Shown here: positions 17,234 to 26,034 of the stretch, one piece after another
Layout of the letters: the number at the start of each line of letters is the position of its first letter
Numbering within the stretch: position 1 is the first letter of the stretch
Source of the DNA: Mycoplasma sp. CAG:956
GTDB taxonomy: Bacteria; Bacillota_I; Bacilli_A; RF39; UBA660
Direction of reading: 5' to 3'
NCBI GenBank assembly: GCA_000433475.1
Contig: HF993104.1
Span: 62,001-126,000 of the forward strand
Length of the DNA stretch: 64,000 nt
Notes under the pieces: generated by a model
The model's input: only the letters and a program-made list of their open reading frames with translations
Database searches by the model: none
Told to the model about the DNA's origin: nothing
Position numbers and translations under genes: made by a program

Positions 17234-18829
17234 ATGAAAAAGGATATTATGTTTGTTGGGGTATCAATATGTTTGTTAATCTTATTGGGAATAGGTTTAT
17301 CTTATTCCATGTGGAATATGAGAGTAAGTCAAGATACGAATAATGTTATTTCTACTACTGATTGTTTTGATATTATGCTAGCTAACCAAAGTAATGCAAT
17401 TAAATTAGATAATGCTTATCCCATAACTGATACCAAAGGTAAAACACTAACTCCTTTTACCTTTAGCATCAAAAATGTTTGTGATACGGCGGCTGTTTAT
17501 ACAGTTAGTTTAGAAAGTCTTGAGGGGACTACTTTAGCTAGTGATTATTTAAAAGTTATGGTTAATAATAATGAACCACTGTTGTTAAATGGTTTAAGTA
17601 CTACTGATGTTGTTAATACTACTAGTATTGAATCAAGAGTACTTGATACTGGTACTTTATTTAAGAATAATACTAAAGAATATTCTATTAGATTATGGAT
17701 TGATTATAATACTACTTTAGATGATTTAAATAATGAAACTAAAGTCTTGAAGTCTAAGGTAATTATTAAAGGGGTACCTTCTAATGAAAAAGGTCCTGTA
17801 AATAATTATATTGCTAATTTAGCTACAAAAGATACTGTTAATTTAGCTACTGATGATCCTGATAATAATATAAGATATATAGGTAAAGATCCAAGTAACT
17901 ATGTATTCTTTAACTGTAGTGATTATTCTAATCCCACCGCTGATACTTGTGAATTATGGCGTATTATTGGGGTATTTAATAATGTAACTAAGAGTGATGG
18001 GTCAAAAGAAAATCTGGTTAAGATTATAAGAGCTGATTCTTTAGGTAACTATTCTTGGGATTATAAAAAGAACGGGGTAGGAACATCTACTACTGATTAT
18101 GGCTCGGATGACTGGAGTGATTCTCAGTTAATGATGATGTTAAATCCTACTAATTATTTAAAATCAGGATATACTAATTCTAATGATATAATCTTCTCGG
18201 GAAGCCAACAATTATATAGTAAAATTGGTTCTTATTATAATGGTACCAAGGGGTGTAAACCAACAGTAGTGGCAAGTGGTGCCCCATTTAGTTGTAAAGA
18301 AGTAGATTTCACCTCAACTGGTTTAAAAAATGATACAACCAGAAATGCTATTGAAGAAGTTGTATGGAATTTAGGCGGTACAAGTGATTATACTTCAGCA
18401 AGTAATGGTTTAGCAAGTCATTGGTATGGCTATGAAAGAGGAACAACCGTATATACGGGTAGACCAACTACTTGGACCGGTAAAATTGGTTTAATGTATA
18501 CAAGTGATTATGGTTATGCTACTAGTGGCGGAACAACAAAAGATAGAGCAGCTTGTCTAGCAAAAGAACTATATAATTTGGATTCATCAGATTTTAGTGA
18601 TTGCAAAGGAAATGATTATTTATTCGATGCAAACAATGATCAATGGACATTGGTGCCTTATTCGGCTTATGCTTACAGTGTGTTAAATGTGACCAATGGC
18701 GGCTATGTCACCCACGATAATGTTTACAATACTCGTGCTGTTCGGCCTGTGCTTTTTCTGAAATCTAATATCCAACTAAATACAGGCACAGGAGCTAAAA
18801 GCGATCCGTATATTTTGAAAATGCAGTAA
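17234..18829 (+). CDS. surface-anchored lectin-like protein, copy B
   Basis: A 531-residue paralogue of the preceding gene with the same parts: membrane/signal segment at 7-25, beta-sandwich region to about 185, then the Cys/Trp-rich lectin-like domain (TCELWRIIGVFNN, DSQLMMMLNPTNYL, KIGLMYTSDYGYATSGG, AVRPVLFLKS). The N-terminal 250 residues differ from copy A at only a few positions. Moderate divergence appears near residues 265-290 and 380-405, and strong divergence in the block just before VRPVL. The upstream region is duplicated, so both copies probably share regulation. Ligand and enzymatic activity, if any, are unknown. Confidence 0.75.
   Translation: MKKDIMFVGVSICLLILLGIGLSYSMWNMRVSQDTNNVISTTDCFDIMLANQSNAIKLDNAYPITDTKGKTLTPFTFSIKNVCDTAAVYTVSLESLEGTTLASDYLKVMVNNNEPLLLNGLSTTDVVNTTSIESRVLDTGTLFKNNTKEYSIRLWIDYNTTLDDLNNETKVLKSKVIIKGVPSNEKGPVNNYIANLATKDTVNLATDDPDNNIRYIGKDPSNYVFFNCSDYSNPTADTCELWRIIGVFNNVTKSDGSKENLVKIIRADSLGNYSWDYKKNGVGTSTTDYGSDDWSDSQLMMMLNPTNYLKSGYTNSNDIIFSGSQQLYSKIGSYYNGTKGCKPTVVASGAPFSCKEVDFTSTGLKNDTTRNAIEEVVWNLGGTSDYTSASNGLASHWYGYERGTTVYTGRPTTWTGKIGLMYTSDYGYATSGGTTKDRAACLAKELYNLDSSDFSDCKGNDYLFDANNDQWTLVPYSAYAYSVLNVTNGGYVTHDNVYNTRAVRPVLFLKSNIQLNTGTGAKSDPYILKMQ
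18653..18748 (+). other. hypervariable block of copy B (candidate DGR variable region)
   Basis: 32 codons corresponding to the block in copy A, one codon shorter. Rich in Tyr, Asn and Thr (YSAYAYSVLNVTNGG). The flanking CAATGGACATTG and GTGCTTTTTCTGAAATC are identical to copy A. Codons here (CGG, GTG, CTG) are richer in G and C than in the rest of the gene. Confidence 0.5.
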
Positions 18830-18846
18830 AGTAAATACGAATTAAA

Positions 18847-18886
18847 GGGCCGCTTGCTTGGCTCTTAGAGAAGCTTGACCCAGCAG
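18847..18886 (+). repeat. conserved GC-rich element after copy B
   Basis: Identical to 16964-17003. Upstream, the inverted repeat around the stop codon is present with one mismatch (ATCCGTAT 18804-18811, ATACGAAT 18835-18842). Confidence 0.6.
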
Positions 18887-18931
18887 AAAAATATAAATTG
18901 TAAAATAAAAAGTCATAAATATTTTAAAGTT

Positions 18932-18964
18932 AAAAAGTCATAACAAGAAGTTATGGCTTTTTTG
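18932..18964. terminator. terminator of copy B, overlapping the end of yigZ
   Basis: AAAAAGTCATAAC (18932-18944) and GTTATGGCTTTTT (18950-18962) with loop AAGAA. It serves copy B on the + strand; the yigZ stop codon (complement of 18951-18953) lies inside the stem. Confidence 0.8.
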
Positions 18965-19313
18965 AGGGATTAACTACTTTACTAGCAGTTTCCATATAAG
19001 CACGGAATAAGCCTCCTGCTCCTAGTTTTATACCTCCAAAATACCTAATAACAACGATAAGAGTGTTATTTAGCTTTTTACGTTCTAAGACGGTATAAAT
19101 AGGCATACCAGCAGTGCCACTAGGTTCTTTATCATCACTTTTTTTAGCTGTTCCTTGAATTATATAAGCATAAGGAAAATGTCTAGCTTTCTTATGTTCT
19201 TTTTTTAAGCTTTCTAAAATAGAATTAACTTCATTAGGACTCGATATTTCATAATAAAAACCTAAAAAACGTGATTTTTTAATAATTATTTCATTAGAAT
19301 TAATAAGTTTCAT
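18951..19313 (-). CDS. yigZ: YigZ/IMPACT family protein, short form
   Basis: 120 residues covering the IMPACT N-terminal domain: KKSRFLGFYYEIS, KKARHFPYAYII, the signature DDKEPSGTAGMPIYTVL, and VIRYFGGIKLGAGGLFRAYMETA. Family members are usually about 200 residues with a C-terminal DUF1949 domain, which is missing here. The last codons run into the terminator hairpin shared with the duplicated unit, so the gene may have been shortened when that unit arrived. The N-terminal domain binds nucleic acid or ribosomes in relatives; the role here is unclear. Confidence 0.85.
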   Translation of the reverse strand: MKLINSNEIIIKKSRFLGFYYEISSPNEVNSILESLKKEHKKARHFPYAYIIQGTAKKSDDKEPSGTAGMPIYTVLERKKLNNTLIVVIRYFGGIKLGAGGLFRAYMETASKVVNPSKKP

Positions 19314-19403
19314 AAAAACACCTATAATAATTATAGCAAAATTTAAAAAAATACTCTATAATTTAGTAAGTGAAGTTAATTAGTATATTTTAAGGAGAAA
19401 AAT

Positions 19404-21206
19404 ATGGAAAACTTGATTAAAGAAAAATTACATTTAGTACCTAATTTACCTGGCTCTTATCAAATGTTAGATGAAGATGGCACTATTATATATGTTGGTA
19501 AAGCTAAGAATTTACATCGTCGTTTAGCATCTTATTTTAATAGAGAACAGACTGGTAAAACTAAAAAGTTAGTAGAAAATATTAAAGATTTTAAATATAT
19601 TGTTGCTACTAGTGAAACCGAAGCTTTTTTAATTGAAATTAATTTGATAAAAAAATATAATCCTAAATATAATATTATGCTTAGAGATGATAAGTCTTAT
19701 CCTTATATTGAATATATTTCTAAACCTTATCCTCGTCTTAAAATATCTAGATACTTAAATATTAAGAAAAAAGATAGTCATTATTTATTTGGTCCTTATC
19801 CTAATACTTATGCGGCAAGGAGAATAGTTAATTTAATTAATCGTTTATATCCTTTAAAAAAATGTGAAGGCATGCCTAAAGAAGTGTGCTTATATTACCA
19901 TATACATGAATGTTTAGGGTACTGTTCTAAAGAATTAGACTTAGAAAAAGTAAGTCAAATGGAACAAGAGATATTATCTTTTTTACGAGGTAATACGACT
20001 GTTTTAAGAAATAAGATTTTAGAAAAGATTGATAATTATAGTAAACAATTAAACTTTGAAATGGCTTTAGAATTAAAGCAAGAATTAGAATACATTGATT
20101 ATATAACAGAAAAACAAAAAGTAGAACTTCATGATTTTGTTAATCGTGATGTTATTAATTATTATTCACGTAATGGTTATACTTCCATAACAATATTTTA
20201 TATTAGAAATGGTAAGCTTTTAGGTAATAAAAATAATGTTTTAGCTATTGATACTCTTGATGATATAGAATCTTTTATTGCTAATTTTTATTTACGCAAT
20301 GAAATTCCTAAAGAAATATTAATTCCTGATACTTTAAATAAAGAATTACTTAGTGATACTTTAAATGCTAAGTTTATTGTACCTGAAAAAGGGGTTAAAA
20401 AAGAACTTTTAAATATGGCTTTTACTAATGCTAAGATAAGTTTTGAAAATGAATTTAAGTTAATCCTTGCTGATGAGAAAAGAACTTATGAAGCTAATGA
20501 AGAACTTTCTTTTGTCTTAAATATGCCTCATATAACCAGAATTGATATTTTTGATAACTCTAACCTTTTTGGCACTTTTGCTGTATCAGGAATGGTTGTA
20601 TTTATTAATGGACGTCCAGAAAAGAGCGAGTATCGTAAGTATAAAATTCAAGTTGATAAAAACGATGATTATCATACTATGCAAGAAGTTATTTATCGCC
20701 GCTATAATAGAGCTTTAATCGAAGAAAGTGTGATGCCAGATTTAATAATTACCGATGGTGGCGAAACCCAAATTCATGCAGCCCAAGAAATATTACAAGA
20801 TTTAGGACTCCATATTCCTGTAGTTGGTTTAAAAAAAGATAGTCATCACCGTACCAATGTTTTAGTTGATAGCAATTTAAAAGAAATAACGATTGATACT
20901 ACTTCTAATCTTTTTCACTATTTAACGAGAATGCAAGATGAAGTTCACCGCTATACTATAAATTATCACCGTACAATTCGTTCTAAAGGTTCAATAAGTA
21001 GTGTTTTAGATAATATCGAAGGCATTGGCCCTAAGAGAAAAAAAGAACTTATTAAAAAATATGGTAGTGTTAAAAATATAGCTGGTGCTAGTACGGAAGA
21101 ATTAAGTACTATAATACCAGAAAAGACGGCTAAAGTTTTAAAAGAGTATTTAGAAGCTTATCTAAAAGATAAAGAAAAATCTAAAAAGAGTGAAGATAAT
21201 GATTAA
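19404..21206 (+). CDS. uvrC: UvrABC excinuclease subunit C
   Basis: UvrC makes both incisions in nucleotide excision repair. The N-terminal GIY-YIG nuclease is clear (LPGSYQMLDEDGTIIYVGKAKNL, residues 14-36), followed by the Cys-rich stretch (KKCEGMPKEVCLYYHIHECLGYC), the UVR motif near 210 and the RNase H-like nuclease (RIDIFDNSNLFGTFAVSGMV; DLIITDGGETQIHAA). Helix-hairpin-helix repeats lie at 540-585. 600 residues, full length. The ribosome binding site is AAGGAG. The following RnfC-like gene overlaps its last 8 bases. Confidence 0.96.
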   Translation: MENLIKEKLHLVPNLPGSYQMLDEDGTIIYVGKAKNLHRRLASYFNREQTGKTKKLVENIKDFKYIVATSETEAFLIEINLIKKYNPKYNIMLRDDKSYPYIEYISKPYPRLKISRYLNIKKKDSHYLFGPYPNTYAARRIVNLINRLYPLKKCEGMPKEVCLYYHIHECLGYCSKELDLEKVSQMEQEILSFLRGNTTVLRNKILEKIDNYSKQLNFEMALELKQELEYIDYITEKQKVELHDFVNRDVINYYSRNGYTSITIFYIRNGKLLGNKNNVLAIDTLDDIESFIANFYLRNEIPKEILIPDTLNKELLSDTLNAKFIVPEKGVKKELLNMAFTNAKISFENEFKLILADEKRTYEANEELSFVLNMPHITRIDIFDNSNLFGTFAVSGMVVFINGRPEKSEYRKYKIQVDKNDDYHTMQEVIYRRYNRALIEESVMPDLIITDGGETQIHAAQEILQDLGLHIPVVGLKKDSHHRTNVLVDSNLKEITIDTTSNLFHYLTRMQDEVHRYTINYHRTIRSKGSISSVLDNIEGIGPKRKKELIKKYGSVKNIAGASTEELSTIIPEKTAKVLKEYLEAYLKDKEKSKKSEDND

Positions 21207-22236
21207 TATTAGAAAGGAACAAAAAATAGCTATTCCCCAAGAATACCTAGAGTATTTAAACCCAAATTATGTTTTTATTCCCATTAAAGAAAATAAAAAT
21301 TATCCCAAAACTTTAGTTAAAAAAGACGATTTAATTGAAGATATAAAAGTTCCAATCACGGGTAATATTTTAGCAACCGCTGTTAATAAGGATAAAAGAT
21401 ATTTAATTATTAAAAATAGTCATTTAGATGAGGCTAATAAAGATGAAACAAAAGTAAGTAAAAATAGTGATAAAAAGAAGGAAAAAGTAGAATTTTTAGA
21501 AAATTTTAAAGATAAAGAAACTATTTATATCAATACTTTTGATAAAGATGCTTTGGCTTTTAATAATTATTATTTGCTTTTAAAAGAGAAAGATAAAGTT
21601 ATTTTTACTTTAAATTACTTAATAGAAAATACTGGTTTAAAAGAAATATATCTTGTTATACCGGCTACTTATGAAGAAGTAATAAATGAATATAAAAAAA
21701 TAAAGAATAAAAAAATAAAATTAATTATTTTAAATGATTATTTTGCTTTAGGATATAATGACATTCTTAGTAAGTATTTAAGAGTTAATAGCAGTAATAT
21801 TATAAGTATTGAGGCTTTATTTAATACTTATTATGTTATAAAAAGTAAAAATAGTAATTATGTTTATTTAACTATTAATGGTAATATTAAAGCGACTGTT
21901 TTTAAAGCTACTAAGTATACTATTTTAAAAGAATTACTAGAATATTTAAAAATAGATATTAATGATATAGAGATATGTCTTAATAATAGTTTAATTAATA
22001 AAAATATAGGTATTCAATATGTTATAAATGAAGAGACTAAATTAATTATTATAAATAAAAAAGATAAAGTATTAGAATCTAAAAGAAAAGATACTTGTTC
22101 TAACTGTGGACTTTGTTATACCTTGTGCCCTTGGCATATTAATCCTTTAAAGACTAATAAATGTTATGATTGCGGTTTATGTAACTATATTTGCCCTAGT
22201 AAAAGGTTTTTAAGGGTAGGTGATAGTGATGCCTAG
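21199..22236 (+). CDS. RnfC-like iron-sulfur protein
   Basis: 345 residues. The C-terminus has two [4Fe-4S] ferredoxin motifs, Cys 300/303/306/310 (CSNCGLCYTLCPWHINP) and 322/325/328/332 (CYDCGLCNYICPSKR); the CPxxxNP and CPSKR sequences are typical of RnfC. The N-terminus (IEDIKVPITGNI) resembles the barrel-sandwich domain of RnfC, but the usual Gly-rich NADH/FMN loops are not obvious in the middle. A GTG at 21190 is in frame, but ATG 21199 fits better. It overlaps uvrC by 8 bp and the RnfD-like gene by 8 bp, so the two are translationally coupled. Likely membrane-associated electron transfer, partner unknown. Confidence 0.7.
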   Translation: MINIRKEQKIAIPQEYLEYLNPNYVFIPIKENKNYPKTLVKKDDLIEDIKVPITGNILATAVNKDKRYLIIKNSHLDEANKDETKVSKNSDKKKEKVEFLENFKDKETIYINTFDKDALAFNNYYLLLKEKDKVIFTLNYLIENTGLKEIYLVIPATYEEVINEYKKIKNKKIKLIILNDYFALGYNDILSKYLRVNSSNIISIEALFNTYYVIKSKNSNYVYLTINGNIKATVFKATKYTILKELLEYLKIDINDIEICLNNSLINKNIGIQYVINEETKLIIINKKDKVLESKRKDTCSNCGLCYTLCPWHINPLKTNKCYDCGLCNYICPSKRFLRVGDSDA

Positions 22237-23086
22237 TTATTTAACAAGAAAGACTTCTAATAAGTTTTATGAAGGTTTATTACTTTTAATATTACTACCG
22301 ATAATTGGTTTTAGCTTATATAAATATGGTTATTTAGATTATAGTAAGGGTTTAGTAAGCTTGTTTGCTAGTTTTAAAGTCTTATGGTTACTTTTAATTA
22401 ATATTATTATTACTTTTATAAGTTCTAATCTTTTAAAAGATAATTATCCTTATAAGTATTATGAGACTATCGTTTTAACATTGTTATTACCTATTAGAAT
22501 ACCTTATATTATCGATATAATAGGAGTTTTAGTATATAATTTAATTAGAAAATATCTTTATACTTATCATCTTAATAACATAGCTATATCTAAGTTACTT
22601 ATTACTGTTTGTTTAATGATACTTAATAAAAATAATTATTTATCATTTTATCAAGAGCAAGTAAGTAGTTTATATACGACTAGTGATTTAATATGGGGAG
22701 CTAGTATTGGCTCTATAGGAAGTAATAATTTAGTTATTCTTATTTTATGTTATTTATTATTATGTAATGTTATTATTTACAAAAAAGATATACCTTGGTA
22801 TGCAATACTTGGATATACTATGACTTTAGGAATATATGGACTTATTAATAATAATTTAATTTATTTAATGAAATTAACTTTAAATAGTACTGTTTTATTT
22901 AGTATAATATTTGTAAGTTCTATTAACATAAGTAGCCCAGTGGGTAGAAAATTACGGAGAATATATGGTTTATTAGTAGGTATTTTAAGTTTTGCTTTTT
23001 TAACAATAAATCCTTATGATGCTGGACTTATAGGTATTATTATGGCTAATTTAATAATTAATCTTATTGAATATAGTTATAGATAA
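22229..23086 (+). CDS. RnfD/NqrB-like membrane protein
   Basis: A 285-residue polytopic membrane protein with about eight or nine hydrophobic segments. The context after the RnfC-like gene, and the segments YKYYETIVLTLLLPIRIPYII and SDLIWGASIGSIGSNN, suggest the RnfD/NqrB family; in true RnfD the SGAT motif binds FMN covalently on Thr, and here the corresponding sequence reads WGAS, so flavinylation is uncertain. ATG 22229 with AGGTGAT upstream is preferred to the in-frame GTG at 22220. No RnfA, B, E or G genes are present nearby. Confidence 0.55.
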   Translation: MPSYLTRKTSNKFYEGLLLLILLPIIGFSLYKYGYLDYSKGLVSLFASFKVLWLLLINIIITFISSNLLKDNYPYKYYETIVLTLLLPIRIPYIIDIIGVLVYNLIRKYLYTYHLNNIAISKLLITVCLMILNKNNYLSFYQEQVSSLYTTSDLIWGASIGSIGSNNLVILILCYLLLCNVIIYKKDIPWYAILGYTMTLGIYGLINNNLIYLMKLTLNSTVLFSIIFVSSINISSPVGRKLRRIYGLLVGILSFAFLTINPYDAGLIGIIMANLIINLIEYSYR

Positions 23087-23160
23087 ATATTTTATAGTTA
23101 GAGTTGATTTTAGCTTGAATTTAGAGTATTATTTTAAAGGATGAGAGAGGACTTGAAAGA

Positions 23161-24189
23161 ATGAATATAAATGATTTTGATTACAATTTACCAAAGGAGT
23201 TAATTGCTCAGGTGCCACTAGAAAATAGGACTGCTTCTAAGTTACTTGTTATGGATAAAAAAACCGGTGAGCTTACTCATGAAGTATTTAAAGATATAAC
23301 TAAATATTTACATAAAGGTGATGTTTTAGTTTTAAATAATACTAAAGTTATTCCGGCTCGTTTAATTGGTGCAAAAGAAGATACTAAGGCTCATATTGAA
23401 TTATTGTTATTAAATGATTTAGGCAATAATAAGTATGAATGTTTAGCTAGACCCCAAAAAAGATTACATGTAGGAACGATTGTATCATTTGGGGAAGGCT
23501 TACTTAAAGCCAAAGTTTTAGAAATAAAGGGTGAAGGTATCGTTCATGTTGAATTTATTTATAATGGTATTTTCTATGAAATCTTAGATAAGTTAGGCGA
23601 AATGCCACTTCCTCCTTATATTCATGAAAAATTAAAAGATAAAACTAGATATAATACGGTTTATGCGAAAATAGAAGGCTCAGCAGCAGCACCAACAGCG
23701 GGCTTACATTTTACTAACGAATTATTAGATGAAATAAGAAATATGGGAGTTATTGTAACTTTTGTAACTTTACATGTTGGTTTAGGAACTTTTAGACCAG
23801 TCGAAGAAGAAAATGTTTTAGACCATAAAATGCATAGTGAATTTTATATGATGTCAAAAGAAACAGCTGATATTTTAAACTTAGCTAAGAAAGAAAAAAG
23901 AAGAATTATAAGTGTTGGAACAACTTCTTGTCGTACTTTAGAGACTGTTGCTCATAATTATAATGGCAAGTTTAGGGAGTGCTCTGGTAATACGGATATC
24001 TTTATTTATCCAGGATTTAAATTTATGGCAATCGATGCTTTAATTACTAATTTCCATTTACCAAAGTCAACTTTAGTAATGCTTGTCAGTGCTTTATCTA
24101 GTAGAGAAAATATTTTAAATGCTTATAAGGAAGCTATAAAAAATGATTATCGTTTCTTTTCTTTTGGCGATGCCATGTTTATAAAATAA
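23161..24189 (+). CDS. queA: S-adenosylmethionine:tRNA ribosyltransferase-isomerase
   Basis: QueA converts preQ1 at tRNA position 34 to epoxyqueuosine. Conserved segments: [14 protein letters not shown] at the start, [27 protein letters not shown] near 180 and [19 protein letters not shown] near the end. 342 residues, normal. Its usual partner tgt is present at 58.6 kb rather than adjacent. No preQ1 riboswitch-like sequence is visible upstream. Confidence 0.96.
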   Translation: MNINDFDYNLPKELIAQVPLENRTASKLLVMDKKTGELTHEVFKDITKYLHKGDVLVLNNTKVIPARLIGAKEDTKAHIELLLLNDLGNNKYECLARPQKRLHVGTIVSFGEGLLKAKVLEIKGEGIVHVEFIYNGIFYEILDKLGEMPLPPYIHEKLKDKTRYNTVYAKIEGSAAAPTAGLHFTNELLDEIRNMGVIVTFVTLHVGLGTFRPVEEENVLDHKMHSEFYMMSKETADILNLAKKEKRRIISVGTTSCRTLETVAHNYNGKFRECSGNTDIFIYPGFKFMAIDALITNFHLPKSTLVMLVSALSSRENILNAYKEAIKNDYRFFSFGDAMFIK

Positions 24190-24202
24190 TTATTAAAATT
24201 TT

Positions 24203-24234
24203 AAAAGAAGTAGGAGAAAGTTCTTACTTCTTTT
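24203..24234. terminator. bidirectional terminator between queA and spoVB
   Basis: AAAAGAAGTAGGA (24203-24215) pairs with TCTTACTTCTTTT (24222-24234) with one G-U pair, flanked by A and T runs. Confidence 0.8.
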
Positions 24235-24243
24235 TCTATTAAT

Positions 24244-25548
24244 TTAGAGAGTTTTTTCTTTTAAAATGCTTTTTAATTTAGAGCCATTTTTAAAGACAAC
24301 AAAGAAAATATTTAGAGCCTCACTAATTACAAGACCATATAAACCAATGTGCAGTAAACTAAAAATAAATAAGGAAGCTAATTTTAATAAAACACCAATA
24401 GTAGTGGTTTTTAAAGTATAAGAACCGTATCCTAAACCTTGTAAGATACTAGAAATAGGTGCTTCTAAATAATAAAAGGTAAAGAAAGGACTTAATGCTA
24501 AAATATAATTAGCACCTAAATTAGTATTATAAATAAGACCAAGTAAGAATTTTCTAAAGATAGTAACGAATATAACAGTAATAAGACCAATAAAACTGGA
24601 AATAAAAATGGCTTGTTTAGTACGCAGTCTAACTAAATTTAATTTTTTTTGGCTGTAAAACTTAGATACTTCAGGGATAATACTAGTACATATAGCTTGA
24701 ATAAGAAAAGATGGCATTAGAAGAAGAGCTAGACTATAACTGTTATATATACCATATTCTAAAACAAAAAAGGAAGAAGAGTAGCCAATATATAAAAGAG
24801 TATTCGATAATATAATAGGTTCGAAGAAATAACCAATATTACCAATAATACGACTAGATACTAATGGCATTGAGCTTTTAAATAATTCTTTGAAAATGGG
24901 AGGACTATAAGAAATAGAAGTTAACTTTAATTTAGCATTTTTAGGAAGTATAATTAAAAAAGTTATAATACTAGCTGTTTCAGTTACAATATTAAGAAGT
25001 AAGAAAGACATAATTCCTAAGACTAAATTCTTTTTAACTAGATTAGGTAAAATAAAAATAATAAATAAAAGACGAATGGTCTGTTCTATACAATTAGATA
25101 TGTTATTAGGAAGCATTCTTTGTTTACCATAAAAATAGCCTTTTAAAGTACAGGCTAGAGCCATATTAGGCATAGCAAGTGCTGCAGCAATAATTAAAAC
25201 TTTTGTACGTGGTTCATGTAAAAGGGTAGTGCTAATAAAATTACTGCTTAAAATAATTAAAATAACACAAATGAAATTTAAAATTAAAAGAAATATTATA
25301 CTTTGTTCAATGATTTTACGACTTCTTGTTTTTCCTTCAGCAATAAGTTTGGAAATTGCTTGTGGCATACCAAAACCAGCAATAGTAACCATCAAAGAAA
25401 AGAAAGGCATAATAAGACTGTAAAGACTAATACCTTCGGTACCAAGAATACGAGTATAAAGAATTTTAATGATGAAACTTAAAATTTTAACAACAAAACC
25501 ACCACCACATAAAATAAGGGTACTAATAAGAAACTTGTTTTTTTGCAA
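24244..25548 (-). CDS. spoVB: SpoVB/MOP-superfamily polysaccharide flippase
   Basis: 434 residues with 12-14 membrane segments. The start FLISTLILCGGGFVVKILSFIIKILYTRILGTEG and GLYSLIMPFFSL-type loop (GISLYSLIMPFFSLM) are typical of the SpoVB branch of the MOP exporters, which flip lipid-linked oligosaccharides such as peptidoglycan precursors. The frame opens with GTG at 25557, but that codon has no ribosome binding site; AGGTGAT at 25553-25559 fits a TTG start at 25548. The spoVB-comN-rel-dtd-hisS neighbourhood follows Bacillus order. Whether it serves spores or general wall synthesis cannot be told. Confidence 0.85.
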   Translation of the reverse strand: MQKNKFLISTLILCGGGFVVKILSFIIKILYTRILGTEGISLYSLIMPFFSLMVTIAGFGMPQAISKLIAEGKTRSRKIIEQSIIFLLILNFICVILIILSSNFISTTLLHEPRTKVLIIAAALAMPNMALACTLKGYFYGKQRMLPNNISNCIEQTIRLLFIIFILPNLVKKNLVLGIMSFLLLNIVTETASIITFLIILPKNAKLKLTSISYSPPIFKELFKSSMPLVSSRIIGNIGYFFEPIILSNTLLYIGYSSSFFVLEYGIYNSYSLALLLMPSFLIQAICTSIIPEVSKFYSQKKLNLVRLRTKQAIFISSFIGLITVIFVTIFRKFLLGLIYNTNLGANYILALSPFFTFYYLEAPISSILQGLGYGSYTLKTTTIGVLLKLASLFIFSLLHIGLYGLVISEALNIFFVVFKNGSKLKSILKEKTL

Positions 25549-25640
25549 TCTTATCACCTATATAAATATTATGTGGATTTTCCCTTCAAAATTCCAGCAA
25601 TTTAGTTTATAATAATTAAGAAGGACAGCAGGTGATTTTT

Positions 25641-25892
25641 ATGGATTATGAGTTTACAAGTGTTTTAGATTTAAAAGCACGAATTAAACCAGCATTAGAT
25701 TCTAAGGTAAAAGAAATGCAACGAAAAAATATTAAATATGTTAATCAAGATGACATATTTGAATATTTAAGAAATAATGTGTGGCCATTAAAAAAAAATT
25801 TAACATTATATAATATAGTTGATGATATTTTAAATACGGATAATGAAGTATTTTGTAATTATGTTATAAATAAAAAGAAGGGTACTTTTTAA
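25641..25892 (+). CDS. comN: ComN-like post-transcriptional regulator
   Basis: 83 residues. The pattern (LDLKARIKPALDSKVKEMQ, then QDDIFEYLRNNVWPLKKNLTL and IVDDIL..) matches the small Post_transc_reg family that includes Bacillus ComN (YrzD), found next to spoVB there as well. ComN acts at the 5' end of comE mRNA in Bacillus; the target here is unknown. ATG 25641 with AGGTGAT upstream is preferred over the in-frame GTG at 25632. Confidence 0.75.
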   Translation: MDYEFTSVLDLKARIKPALDSKVKEMQRKNIKYVNQDDIFEYLRNNVWPLKKNLTLYNIVDDILNTDNEVFCNYVINKKKGTF

Positions 25893-26034
25893 AATTTTAA
25901 AATAAAGGGTGCAATGTCTGCTTATAAAGATACCATTTAGATATTTATTTGTGCTATAGTGCTTTTGAAATTACAAAAAGTTTTAATAATTTATATTAAA
26001 AATAATATAGGAATTAAAAAATAAGGTGAAGAAA

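Larger units (their letters stand above)
17115..18962 (+). repeat. tandem duplication, unit B
   Basis: Second copy of the ~1.85-kb unit, including upstream leader, CDS, GC-rich element and terminator hairpin. The 35 bases between units (17080-17114) are unique. The hairpin at the right edge overlaps the yigZ 3' end, so unit B probably occupies the ancestral position and unit A carries a copied yigZ tail. Confidence 0.9.

Noticed and set aside
15360..18829. Reverse transcriptase or template repeat within the window to complete a DGR
   Set aside because: No protein in the window has RT motifs such as YxDD in context, and no A-rich copy of the variable block is seen.
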